A DNA stretch of 9,245 bases from an uncultured Pseudomonadota bacterium (GTDB taxonomy: Bacteria; Pseudomonadota; Gammaproteobacteria; Methylococcales; Methylomonadaceae), in NCBI GenBank assembly GCA_903902945.1, contig CAIUWU010000131.1, positions 1-9,245 of the forward strand. Reading direction: 5' to 3'. The notes beneath the pieces were generated by a model that saw nothing but the letters and a program-made list of their open reading frames with translations, ran no database searches and was not told where the DNA came from. Below, one piece after another: positions 1-5,663 of the stretch (within the stretch, counting starts at the first letter, position 1; every line of letters begins with the position of its first letter). The translations under genes were made by a program, and so were the position numbers.

Positions 1-516
1 CATTTAGGTCGTCAACTGGATGATGATAGCCGTAAAAAACTACAGTCAGAAACAACAAAGTCGTTTGATATTGGGCTAATTGTCAGTAACGGTTTGTCTT
101 CGACCGCCATCAATAATCACGGGTTAGGATTGCTGAAAGCCATTACTGATGCCTATACCAGTCGTTTTATGACGTTGAGCCCGGTTTGTCTGGTGGCAAA
201 CGGAAGAGTAGCCTTGGCAGATGAAATTGGATCAATTCTCAAAGCCCGTATAGCAGTGATCATCGTAGGAGAACGTCCTGGCCTGAGCGCCTCAGACAGC
301 CTGGGGGTTTATCTAACCTATAATCCACAGACAAGCAATACCGATGCGGAGCGTAATTGTCTCTCCAACATTCGTCCTCCCCATGGCATGACCTATCAAG
401 CAGCGGCAGCCAAACTTTTATATCTTAGTCAGCAAGCTATGCAATTTGGTCTTTCGGGGGTTAGCCTCAAGGACGAGATGTCGGAACAGTTTTTGAATCA
501 TGACATCGGATCATGA
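1..516 (+). CDS. eutC: Ethanolamine ammonia-lyase small subunit, C-terminal part (left edge cut)
   Basis: The reading frame is open from base 1 to a TGA at 514-516, so the gene is cut by the window edge and its true start is missing. EutC is the small subunit of the adenosylcobalamin-dependent ethanolamine ammonia-lyase, which converts ethanolamine to acetaldehyde and ammonia together with the large subunit EutB. Family hallmarks seen in order are LIVSNGLSSTAINNHG, a GRVALADEIG block, the GERPGLSASDSLGVYLT block and the near-C-terminal AERNCLSNIRPP followed by LSGVSLKD. These match the C-terminal half to two thirds of EutC. eutB would be expected just upstream, outside the window. The last residues are encoded by a 13-bp tandem duplication that also supplies the stop. 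Family assignment is firm; activity cannot be judged from a partial gene. Confidence 0.93.
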   Translation, partial: HLGRQLDDDSRKKLQSETTKSFDIGLIVSNGLSSTAINNHGLGLLKAITDAYTSRFMTLSPVCLVANGRVALADEIGSILKARIAVIIVGERPGLSASDSLGVYLTYNPQTSNTDAERNCLSNIRPPHGMTYQAAAAKLLYLSQQAMQFGLSGVSLKDEMSEQFLNHDIGS

Positions 517-529
517 CATCGGATCATGG
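497..529. repeat. 13-bp tandem repeat, about 2.5 copies, spanning the eutC stop
   Basis: The unit atcatgacatcgg occurs at 497-509 and again at 510-522, followed by a partial copy atcatgg at 523-529. The eutC TGA lies in the second copy. With one unit removed, the frame would read through the same codons to TGG TAG and end one residue later, so the duplication barely changes the protein. It looks like a recent replication-slippage event. Confidence 0.85.
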
Positions 530-546
530 TAGTGACGTTCAAAGCG

Positions 547-606
547 TTAAGCCGCTTTTAGCTGATCATAAAAATTGATACCTAAGCCGGTTGTGTTAGC
601 TTTCAT
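547..606 (-). CDS. Possible 19-residue peptide gene
   Basis: On the minus strand an ATG at 606-604 opens a frame for MKANTTGLGINFYDQLKAA, ending in TAA at 549-547. A strong Shine-Dalgarno, taggag, lies 7 bases before the ATG, better than those of several full-length genes nearby. It lies 103 bp downstream of the PIG-L deacetylase gene on the same strand and could be the last cistron of that transcript. The SD and start codon sit in the loop of the inverted repeat at 585-625. I do not recognise the peptide: it has no transmembrane segment and no leader or core pattern of a known RiPP that I can name. It could be a real small protein, a regulatory leader peptide, the surviving start of a decayed gene, or chance. 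Confidence 0.35.
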   Translation of the reverse strand: MKANTTGLGINFYDQLKAA

Positions 607-625
607 ATTGACGCTCCTACCGGCT
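585..625 (-). promoter_or_regulatory. Inverted repeat enclosing the SD and start of the 19-residue ORF
   Basis: The arms agccggt (585-591) and accggct (619-625) are perfectly complementary over 7 bp with 27 bases between them. In minus-strand RNA the stem would place the taggag Shine-Dalgarno and the AUG in a closed loop. This could modulate translation of the small ORF, or it could be part of a transcription terminator-like structure for the PIG-L gene, although no U-tract follows. Confidence 0.35.
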
Positions 626-708
626 GAGTGAATTAGGGTTACAGGTAGCGAGTGTCCGTTCCATTAAATAAGATTCGACTAACGTACAACACAATAATCC
701 GGTCGGAA

Positions 709-1794
709 TCACGGCCAATCAGGGTTTTTGCCATGCACTGTTATCGTCAGCAGGCGGCGACTCAAGGGATGGTTATCGAACTGTTTGCGGACATGACGCC
801 AGTGTTCCAGTACATTTTCAATACTGTGAGTGCTGGCCGGATTCAGTACGGTAAAGCATTCGGTTTTACGGACGAAGGCCGATAAGAAATCGCCCATTGC
901 CCGTTGCTGAGTCTGGTACTGCGCCAGTGCTTCACGTTTCAGCCGGATTTCATTGTCGGTCAGGCTCAGGCACTGGCGGCTATGACCGCGTAACGGCAGA
1001 TCATCGGGCAGCATTAATGGTTGATCGCTCCAGTCTAATGCAATCCCCCAGTCCGACCCCTTGGGCCAGTGGTTTTGCCAGTGAATCAGATAGGCCAGCA
1101 TCCTGGGCCTCTGCGCTGGTTGAGCCGATTCTGCCAGCCAGTCGTGAATCGCCAGCAACATAAACAGACCCAGGCCGGCATGATCAGAATCATTTTCCAT
1201 CACGTCGGGAAAACTGATGAGGGTGGGTTTCGTGTCGCGCAAAATCGCCAGCAATTCGTTGCGTAAATCTTCACCATCCTGCGCCATGCCGCGGTCTATG
1301 GTTTTGGGGTAGGGAACGTGGTCGAAGCCGGTGTATTCCGAACGCATCGGATGCTGTTTATGCCAGTGATTGATCAGCGTTGCATAAATACTGCCGTCGG
1401 AAAATCCCAGTAAATCCAGGTGCAGAAAACCATTACCCAACACCCGCGCGGCTTTGCGCGATTCGTCCAGGCGTTGTTCACCGTAAGCCAGATAATCGGC
1501 TGCAGCAGGATGGGCTTTGCCGGTTTCCTGGATCACGGCCCCGACATAAGCATCACCGGAAGTGACCACCACCGATCTGACGCTGCCGCCATTGGCAAAC
1601 ACCCGTCTGATCAAACCGGCAGAGCTCAGGCTTTCGTCATCGGGATGCGGCGCCAGTACCAGCAAGCGTTCACGATGACCGATTGCCAGCTCGCTTTCGC
1701 CATGCGTTTGTGATGCCGCAGCTGTGTTAAGACCTAACACCAACAACAGGCCGGCAAGGCCTGTTGCGTTAACCGTTGAAACGCGCGAATACAT
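709..1794 (-). CDS. Exported PIG-L / LmbE-family deacetylase
   Basis: The 361-residue protein belongs to the PIG-L/LmbE zinc-dependent N-acetylhydrolase family, which removes acetyl groups from N-acetylglucosaminyl substrates such as sugar lipids, small thiols or antibiotics. The diagnostic APHPDDE motif is at about residues 48-54, with His50 and Asp53 as likely zinc ligands and Asp52 as the expected general base. The third ligand is probably His205 in the DSDHAG motif. An N-terminal stretch (about 10-27, small and leucine-rich, ending AAAS) looks like a signal peptide, so the enzyme probably acts in the periplasm or on the cell surface. At 361 residues it is longer than the common cytoplasmic members (about 220-300), with an extra C-terminal region of unknown role. 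The start ATG has no clear Shine-Dalgarno. Substrate is unknown; the neighbouring beta-barrel gene is divergent and does not define it. Confidence 0.87.
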   Translation of the reverse strand: MYSRVSTVNATGLAGLLLVLGLNTAAASQTHGESELAIGHRERLLVLAPHPDDESLSSAGLIRRVFANGGSVRSVVVTSGDAYVGAVIQETGKAHPAAADYLAYGEQRLDESRKAARVLGNGFLHLDLLGFSDGSIYATLINHWHKQHPMRSEYTGFDHVPYPKTIDRGMAQDGEDLRNELLAILRDTKPTLISFPDVMENDSDHAGLGLFMLLAIHDWLAESAQPAQRPRMLAYLIHWQNHWPKGSDWGIALDWSDQPLMLPDDLPLRGHSRQCLSLTDNEIRLKREALAQYQTQQRAMGDFLSAFVRKTECFTVLNPASTHSIENVLEHWRHVRKQFDNHPLSRRLLTITVHGKNPDWP

Positions 1795-1855
1795 GATGTT
1801 GAGAGAGTTGCTAATTAAAGGTTTTTAAACATAGCAGTAACCATGCCAGTGCAAA

Positions 1856-1917
1856 GGCAGCGGATCGCTGCCAGATGCTGTCGGCAAGCGCTGCTGATGG
1901 TTGATATCAGCCGGCAG
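1856..1917. repeat. Cluster of inverted repeats in the 245-bp divergent spacer
   Basis: Between the PIG-L gene and the DUF2490 gene (1795-2039) I see no ORF I believe in. The spacer does hold several inverted repeats. ggcagcg (1856-1862) and cgctgcc (1866-1872) are perfect 7-bp arms around a 3-base centre. gctgat (1893-1898) pairs with atcagc (1906-1911). ctgtcggc (1878-1885) pairs with gccggcag (1910-1917) with one wobble. They could be operator sites for the divergent pair, 5'-UTR hairpins, or a solitary REP-like element. No convincing -35/-10 pair was found, although tataaa occurs at 1952-1957. Confidence 0.45.
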
Positions 1918-2039
1918 ACGGTGCTTATACACCAAGCTCTGCGATTAGACCTATAAAAAATGCTCATGATTATCGGCTTTTGTAATATGGCACGGTTCTG
2001 GCTTGGCAAAGGCAGTTTTAATCAGTATCTGAGGTGTTT

Positions 2040-2792
2040 ATGCGGAATGTTTATCAAAAAATAGCGATGGCAGGAATGTTGTCGTGGGCTGTTTTCAATC
2101 AGCAAGCCGCTCAGGCCGGAGAGCTAATCGAAGACAGCGGCGCCTGGCTACAGGCGGTGGCCGAAGGTAGTATGGGCGCTTTCGATCCTTCGTTAAAAAA
2201 TGGCCGGATCTGGCTGGAGACTCAGTCACGATTTGATGGAAACTGGGATCACTGGTATCAGGGCATGCTCAGAACTGCGGTGGGTTATTCCTTATCGGAC
2301 CGCGCCACCATCTGGGCCGGTTATACCTGGCTGCCAACCCAGAATCTCAATCACACCGCCACCGGTGCCCCAAACGGTAATGCCCAGTATCGCGGCCAGC
2401 AGGATGTGTGGCCTGCGTTTCGTTATGTGCTGCCCACCGAGTTTGGCTCGTTTACTTTCCGAACCCTGTGGGAAACCAATTTCGTCGATCAGCAGGTCCG
2501 CGAGCGTCCCAGACAGATGATCAAATTCATGCATCCGTTTGAGTTTGAGAAAAGGTTGAGTTTTATTGCCTGGGATGAAGCCTTTTATCGGGTTAATACT
2601 ACCAGTTGGGGTGGAAAATCCGGCTTCGATCAGAACCGGGCCTTTGCCGGTCTGGGCTGGACGTTCAACAGCAATGTCAGAACCGAATTAGGCTATATGA
2701 ATCAGTATCTGGATATGGTCAAAGCCAGTACCGGTCAGCAGACGCTAACCATGCATCATCTGGCGATGGCATCGGTGTTCATCAATTTCTAA
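2040..2792 (+). CDS. DUF2490-type outer-membrane beta-barrel protein
   Basis: The start chosen is the ATG at 2040, preceded by gagg with 5 bases between; the GTG six bases upstream overlaps that Shine-Dalgarno and is unlikely. The 250-residue protein has a signal peptide ending AAQA at residue 26. It then has aromatic-rich, alternating strands such as RIWLETQSRF, TIWAGYTWLPT, FGSFTFRTLWETNF, LGWTFNSNVRTELGYMNQYLD and a C-terminal Phe, the usual recognition end for outer-membrane assembly. The order of these blocks, with WLETQSRF near the N-terminus and LGYMNQY near the end, fits the DUF2490 family of small porin-like or structural barrels with no settled function. It ends tail-to-tail with the MtfA gene, sharing part of the stop codon. 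The family name is recalled by pattern and not checked by a search. Confidence 0.8.
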   Translation: MRNVYQKIAMAGMLSWAVFNQQAAQAGELIEDSGAWLQAVAEGSMGAFDPSLKNGRIWLETQSRFDGNWDHWYQGMLRTAVGYSLSDRATIWAGYTWLPTQNLNHTATGAPNGNAQYRGQQDVWPAFRYVLPTEFGSFTFRTLWETNFVDQQVRERPRQMIKFMHPFEFEKRLSFIAWDEAFYRVNTTSWGGKSGFDQNRAFAGLGWTFNSNVRTELGYMNQYLDMVKASTGQQTLTMHHLAMASVFINF

Positions 2793-3556
2793 ACAGTGTC
2801 TGCCAGAGGATTTTGCCGGTAATACAGCTGATATTGCCGGTAGACTGCGGCAAATTCTGTTGCCAGCAACTGCGGGTTACTGAAGAAGCATTCGCTAAAC
2901 ACGGCAAAAAACTCTGCCGGATTGCGGGCCGCATAGGCGCTGATCCGAGTCAGATGGTGATGGGCCAGATGTCGTTGCAGCTGTTGGTAAGCCTCGGTCA
3001 GGGTCTGGCACCAAGTGGTAATCGGCATATCGGGATGCAGCGGCGGCATGCCGTTACAGCGGCCATTGAGCATGTCGAGTTTGTGCGCGATTTCGTGAAT
3101 CACTACATTATGTCCGCGATCCGGATACGCGATGTCGTGCTGAATATCCTGCCAGGACAGGATCAGCGGGCCTTGATACCAGGCCTCACCACTCAGTAAT
3201 TTACGGCGGTGGTGGACCACGCCGATGCTGTCTGTTTCATCCCGTTCCACACTGAAAGCGTGGGGATAAATCACAATCTCGCTCCAGCCATCCAGCAGAG
3301 TCAAACCCAGATGCAGAATTGGCAGACAAGCCTGTGCGGCAATCAAGGCCTGCATGGTTTCGCTGATTTCGAGATCAATGCCGATGAATTGTTTGTAATA
3401 AATAAAACGGGTGCTGAGTTCGCGTAAATGGGCTTTTTCGACGGCGCTCAGCCGGTGCAGCAGTTTGAGCTGTTGCAGTGTGGCCAGCCAGATTGCCGGT
3501 TTGATCGGATAGCGATGCAGGATGTAACGGATTTTGGCGCGTTTCAGAAAGCCCAT
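2789..3556 (-). CDS. mtfA: MtfA-type zinc-dependent peptidase
   Basis: This 255-residue protein matches the MtfA/YeeI family (DUF980), zinc aminopeptidase-like proteins. In E. coli MtfA binds and titrates the glucose repressor Mlc. The metal motif HEIAHKLDMLNG lies at about residues 154-165, with His154 and His158 as ligands and Glu155 as catalytic base. The downstream glutamate block NPAEFFAVFSECFF (about 212-225) supplies the third ligand, probably Glu215. Further family blocks seen are ILHLGLTLLDGWSEIVIYPHAF and GPLILSWQDI. No signal peptide is present, so it is cytosolic. Length is close to the E. coli protein. No good Shine-Dalgarno precedes the ATG. It follows ydcH on the same strand with a 107-bp gap containing a hairpin, and its TAG overlaps the TAA of the convergent beta-barrel gene. 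Whether the partner is an Mlc-like repressor is not shown by this window. Confidence 0.9.
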   Translation of the reverse strand: MGFLKRAKIRYILHRYPIKPAIWLATLQQLKLLHRLSAVEKAHLRELSTRFIYYKQFIGIDLEISETMQALIAAQACLPILHLGLTLLDGWSEIVIYPHAFSVERDETDSIGVVHHRRKLLSGEAWYQGPLILSWQDIQHDIAYPDRGHNVVIHEIAHKLDMLNGRCNGMPPLHPDMPITTWCQTLTEAYQQLQRHLAHHHLTRISAYAARNPAEFFAVFSECFFSNPQLLATEFAAVYRQYQLYYRQNPLADTV

Positions 3557-3610
3557 GATCAGGATGATGGCTTAGGGCCGGGCAAGTTGCCTGAGGGGGG
3601 CGGGGGATTA

Positions 3611-3654
3611 CCGAAACAGCTTATCGGGCTTGGTTGTCAGATAAACTGTTCCGG
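3611..3654 (-). other. Strand-specific RNA hairpin downstream of ydcH
   Basis: The arms 3611-3624 (ccgaaacagcttat) and 3641-3654 (ataaactgttccgg) pair over 14 positions. The two non-Watson-Crick positions are A-C mismatches in plus-strand RNA but G-U wobbles in minus-strand RNA, so a full 14-bp stem forms only in the ydcH/mtfA transcript. It starts 9 bases after the ydcH stop and has a 16-base loop. No U-run follows, so it does not look like a classical intrinsic terminator. A role in mRNA stability, processing or attenuation between ydcH and mtfA is inferred. Confidence 0.5.
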
Positions 3655-3663
3655 TGGTCAATA

Positions 3664-3882
3664 TCAGGCGGCACTGGCCTTTTTCAGGATGTCGTGCAGC
3701 TGATCTTTAATCAGCAGCTTTTCTTTTTTGAGCACTTCGATTTCATCCGCTGTACCTGACTCAACATGAGATTCCATGTTTTTGATTTCTTGATCCAGTT
3801 CATTGTGTTTTTCGAACAGTTTCAGGAAATGTTTGTCGGTGGTTTTCAGCTGGGTAATCAAATCACGATACTCTGGGAACAT
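3664..3882 (-). CDS. YdcH/DUF465-family small coiled-coil protein
   Basis: The start chosen is the ATG at 3882, giving 72 residues beginning MFPEYRDLITQLKTTDKHF. A gagag ribosome binding site lies about 6 bases upstream. A further in-frame start 15 codons upstream would add a tail the family lacks. The sequence is one long amphipathic, charged helix pair with the family's (F)PEYRDLI...H..F..L...H.ELD..I pattern. DUF465/YdcH proteins are short, widespread in proteobacteria, and of unknown biochemical role. A possible promoter lies at 3963-3991. It precedes mtfA on the same strand, and the hairpin between them suggests separate levels of the two products. Confidence 0.88.
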   Translation of the reverse strand: MFPEYRDLITQLKTTDKHFLKLFEKHNELDQEIKNMESHVESGTADEIEVLKKEKLLIKDQLHDILKKASAA

Positions 3883-3962
3883 AAAATACTCTCTAAAAAT
3901 TGAATAGCGAAAGCTTGCGAGCCTCAAAAATTAACCATGCTAATTAGCTGAAGCCCGCGCAG

Positions 3963-3991
3963 ATAATACGCAACGCACCGCTATGACGCAA
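3963..3991 (-). promoter_or_regulatory. Candidate sigma70-type promoter for ydcH
   Basis: Read on the minus strand, TTGCGT (3991-3986) and TATTAT (3968-3963) are separated by exactly 17 bases. The -10 matches 5 of 6 consensus positions, the -35 only 3 of 6. Transcription would begin near 3956, giving a leader of about 70 bases. The rest of the 245-bp spacer (3883-4127) holds no ORF I trust. It has an AT palindrome tatttaaata at 4002-4011 and a 6-bp-arm hairpin atcagg/cctgat at 4055-4077. Confidence 0.35.
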
Positions 3992-4109
3992 TGGCAGTGG
4001 ATATTTAAATAGCCGCATAAAATCACTTAAGGTTGGAAAATCGGATATGCGGAAATCAGGCATTGATAAACCCTGATCAGCCTGTTTCACTGCTAACCCT
4101 AAATTGACG

Positions 4110-4121
4110 GTCTCCGGAGAC
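4110..4121. promoter_or_regulatory. 12-bp palindrome over the cytosine deaminase ribosome binding site
   Basis: gtctccggagac is a perfect 12-bp palindrome. Its right half contains the ggag Shine-Dalgarno 8 bases before the ATG at 4128. Folded in RNA it could form a 4-bp stem that partly hides the SD; as DNA it could bind a dimeric repressor. It could also be chance. Confidence 0.35.
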
Positions 4122-4127
4122 AAACCA

Positions 4128-4565
4128 ATGGATAAGTTCATGCAAGCGGCAATTGAAGAAGCGCAACGCGGTATCGCCGAAGGCGGGATTCCGATTGGAT
4201 CGGTACTGGTTTACCGTAATCAGATCATTGGCCGTGGCCATAACCGCCGGGTGCAGCAAGGCAGTGTCATTTTGCATGGCGAAATGGATGCGCTGGAAAA
4301 TGCCGGGCGCCTAACAGCCGCTGTTTATCGGCAGTCAGTGCTGTACACCACGCTGTCACCCTGTGTGATGTGCAGCGGGGCTATTTTGCTGTATGGCATA
4401 CCGGAAGTGATCATCGGCGAAAACCGCACGTTTATGGGGGAGGAAAAACTGTTGCAGCAGCGGGGTGTCAAAACCACGGTTCTGCAGGAGGCTAGCTGCA
4501 TTGCGCTGATGGCTGACTTTATTGGCCAGCAGCCCGGCTTGTGGCATGAAGATATTGGCGTTTAA
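4128..4565 (+). CDS. Cytosine deaminase of the small Fcy1 type (zinc nucleobase deaminase)
   Basis: The 145-residue protein belongs to the cytidine/deoxycytidylate deaminase superfamily. It most resembles yeast cytosine deaminase Fcy1 along its whole length, and would convert cytosine to uracil and ammonia in pyrimidine salvage. Visible active-site residues are His50 and Glu52 in the HGEMDALEN block (zinc ligand and proton shuttle) and Cys79 and Cys82 in LSPCVMC (zinc ligands). Asn39 in GHNRR, Phe102, and Trp139 and Asp142 in WHEDIG near the C-terminus match the Fcy1 residues that hold cytosine. The C-terminal WHEDIG element and the YGIPEVIIGEN block separate it from TadA and guanine deaminases. 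The ATG is chosen over an upstream in-frame TTG because of the ggag site. It converges on the HPP-CBS gene with a 12-bp gap. Exact substrate remains an inference; related nucleobases are possible. Confidence 0.86.
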   Translation: MDKFMQAAIEEAQRGIAEGGIPIGSVLVYRNQIIGRGHNRRVQQGSVILHGEMDALENAGRLTAAVYRQSVLYTTLSPCVMCSGAILLYGIPEVIIGENRTFMGEEKLLQQRGVKTTVLQEASCIALMADFIGQQPGLWHEDIGV

Positions 4566-4577
4566 GTCTGTCAGCGA

Positions 4578-5642
4578 CTAGCGCAGTCTTGTCATCAGCA
4601 GACGTAACAGATTGGGCCAGCTAATCCAACCGAGTAAGTGGTTGCGGGCATCGGTGACCGGAATCAAGTAATAACCGTGTTCCAGTAGCAGTGATGCCGC
4701 GCTGCTGACCGGTGCCGTGTCCGCCAGACTGCAGACTTGGCGAGTCATCAGATGGCCGATTACCTCGGGTTTCGGCGTGTGCAGTTCCTGGCTGGGGGTG
4801 ATGAATGTCCGCCAGCGTTCGGCAAAGCTGGGCTGACCGTTATTCAGCTGTTTAAAAAAATCGCTGCGACTGACAATCCCGATCAGGTGTTGTTTGCGAT
4901 CCACGACCGGCAGGCTGTGTAGTCCGGATTGCTGCAGCAGGTTCCAGGCGCTGGCGGTGTCTGTATCGTAAAACAGCGTCGTGGTCGCGGCGCTCATGAT
5001 GTCGCCGCAACTCAGGTTGCCGCTATCCAGCTGAAACGCCCTGAGTTGCAGCCGGTTCAGAATCTCGGCTAATTCAGCGCTGCTGATATCCACCCTGTAA
5101 TCCACCGCACTGATGGCTTGTTGCAGATCCTGATTGCTGACACGAATGTGCTCAGGGAGTTTGGCTGCCAGTTGCGAGGCGGGGTAGGGGTGTCTTAACC
5201 AGAGCCGGTGGATCAGCAGTGTCATGAGCAACAACATACCGAGATTCAGGCTCAGTTGCGCCAGCAGCATTTCCGGCTGATGACTGATTGGCGGGCTGAC
5301 TATCGGTGCCAGTGCAGTTGCCGCCCCCGGTGGGTGTAGACAGCGCAGGCCCAGCATCAGCAATACCGACCAGCCCATAGCAACGCTGATTGCCAGTAAC
5401 GGCGCTTGGCAGTAGTGAGAGGTCAGTAAGCCGATGAGCGCCGAGAAAAAGTGGCCACCGATCAGCGGCCAGGGTTGGGCAACCGGACTGCCGGGCAAGA
5501 TCAGCAAAATCACTGCCGACGCCCCCATCGATGCCATCAGAAAAGCCGATGAGGCCGGCAGCAGCAGCTGACTTAAGGCCGCCGTACCCAAAATGGCGAC
5601 CAGACAAGCCAGTGTCAGCCGGCATTGCTCTTTAAAGCCCAT
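4578..5642 (-). CDS. HPP-family membrane protein with two CBS domains, last gene of the NO operon
   Basis: The N-terminal part (about residues 8-150) holds several hydrophobic helices of the HPP family. Hallmarks are MASMGASAVILLILPGSPVAQPWPLIGGH at about 36-64 (interrupted by a short polar stretch) and CLHPPGAATAL at 101-111, which gives the family its name. The C-terminal half is cytosolic, with two CBS domains at about 212-265 (GDIMSA...GIVSRSDFF) and 293-350 (LMTRQVCSL...GWISWPNLL). CBS pairs usually bind adenine nucleotides and gate transport. HPP proteins of cyanobacteria and chloroplasts have been reported to transport nitrite. It follows norB by 21 bp in the same direction, although the start has little Shine-Dalgarno match. 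Nitrite or other anion movement linked to NO detoxification is a reasonable inference, not shown. At 354 residues it is a normal HPP-CBS length. Confidence 0.87.
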   Translation of the reverse strand: MGFKEQCRLTLACLVAILGTAALSQLLLPASSAFLMASMGASAVILLILPGSPVAQPWPLIGGHFFSALIGLLTSHYCQAPLLAISVAMGWSVLLMLGLRCLHPPGAATALAPIVSPPISHQPEMLLAQLSLNLGMLLLMTLLIHRLWLRHPYPASQLAAKLPEHIRVSNQDLQQAISAVDYRVDISSAELAEILNRLQLRAFQLDSGNLSCGDIMSAATTTLFYDTDTASAWNLLQQSGLHSLPVVDRKQHLIGIVSRSDFFKQLNNGQPSFAERWRTFITPSQELHTPKPEVIGHLMTRQVCSLADTAPVSSAASLLLEHGYYLIPVTDARNHLLGWISWPNLLRLLMTRLR

Positions 5643-5663
5643 GAGCTGGGATAGCGCTGCAGC

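Noticed and set aside
541..558. Possible eutC terminator (arms aaagcg and cgcttt)
   Set aside because: The stem is only 6 bp with A/T ends and the following bases are tta then mixed sequence, too weak for an intrinsic terminator. The same bases also encode the end of the small minus-strand ORF.
2606..3199. 197-residue plus-strand ORF
   Set aside because: It is antisense to mtfA and out of frame with the beta-barrel gene, with no family resemblance. It is a shadow ORF.
3582..3608. G-rich run as a possible G-quadruplex
   Set aside because: Only two long G-runs are present close together, so the usual four-tract pattern is not met.
4063..4080. FNR/Anr-like site ttgat...atcag upstream of the cytosine deaminase
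   Set aside because: The spacing between half-sites is 8 instead of 4 bases, and the right half is imperfect.
5152..5625. 157-residue minus-strand ORF overlapping the HPP-CBS gene
   Set aside because: Same strand but another frame of a gene with clear HPP and CBS motifs; no independent ribosome binding site or family.
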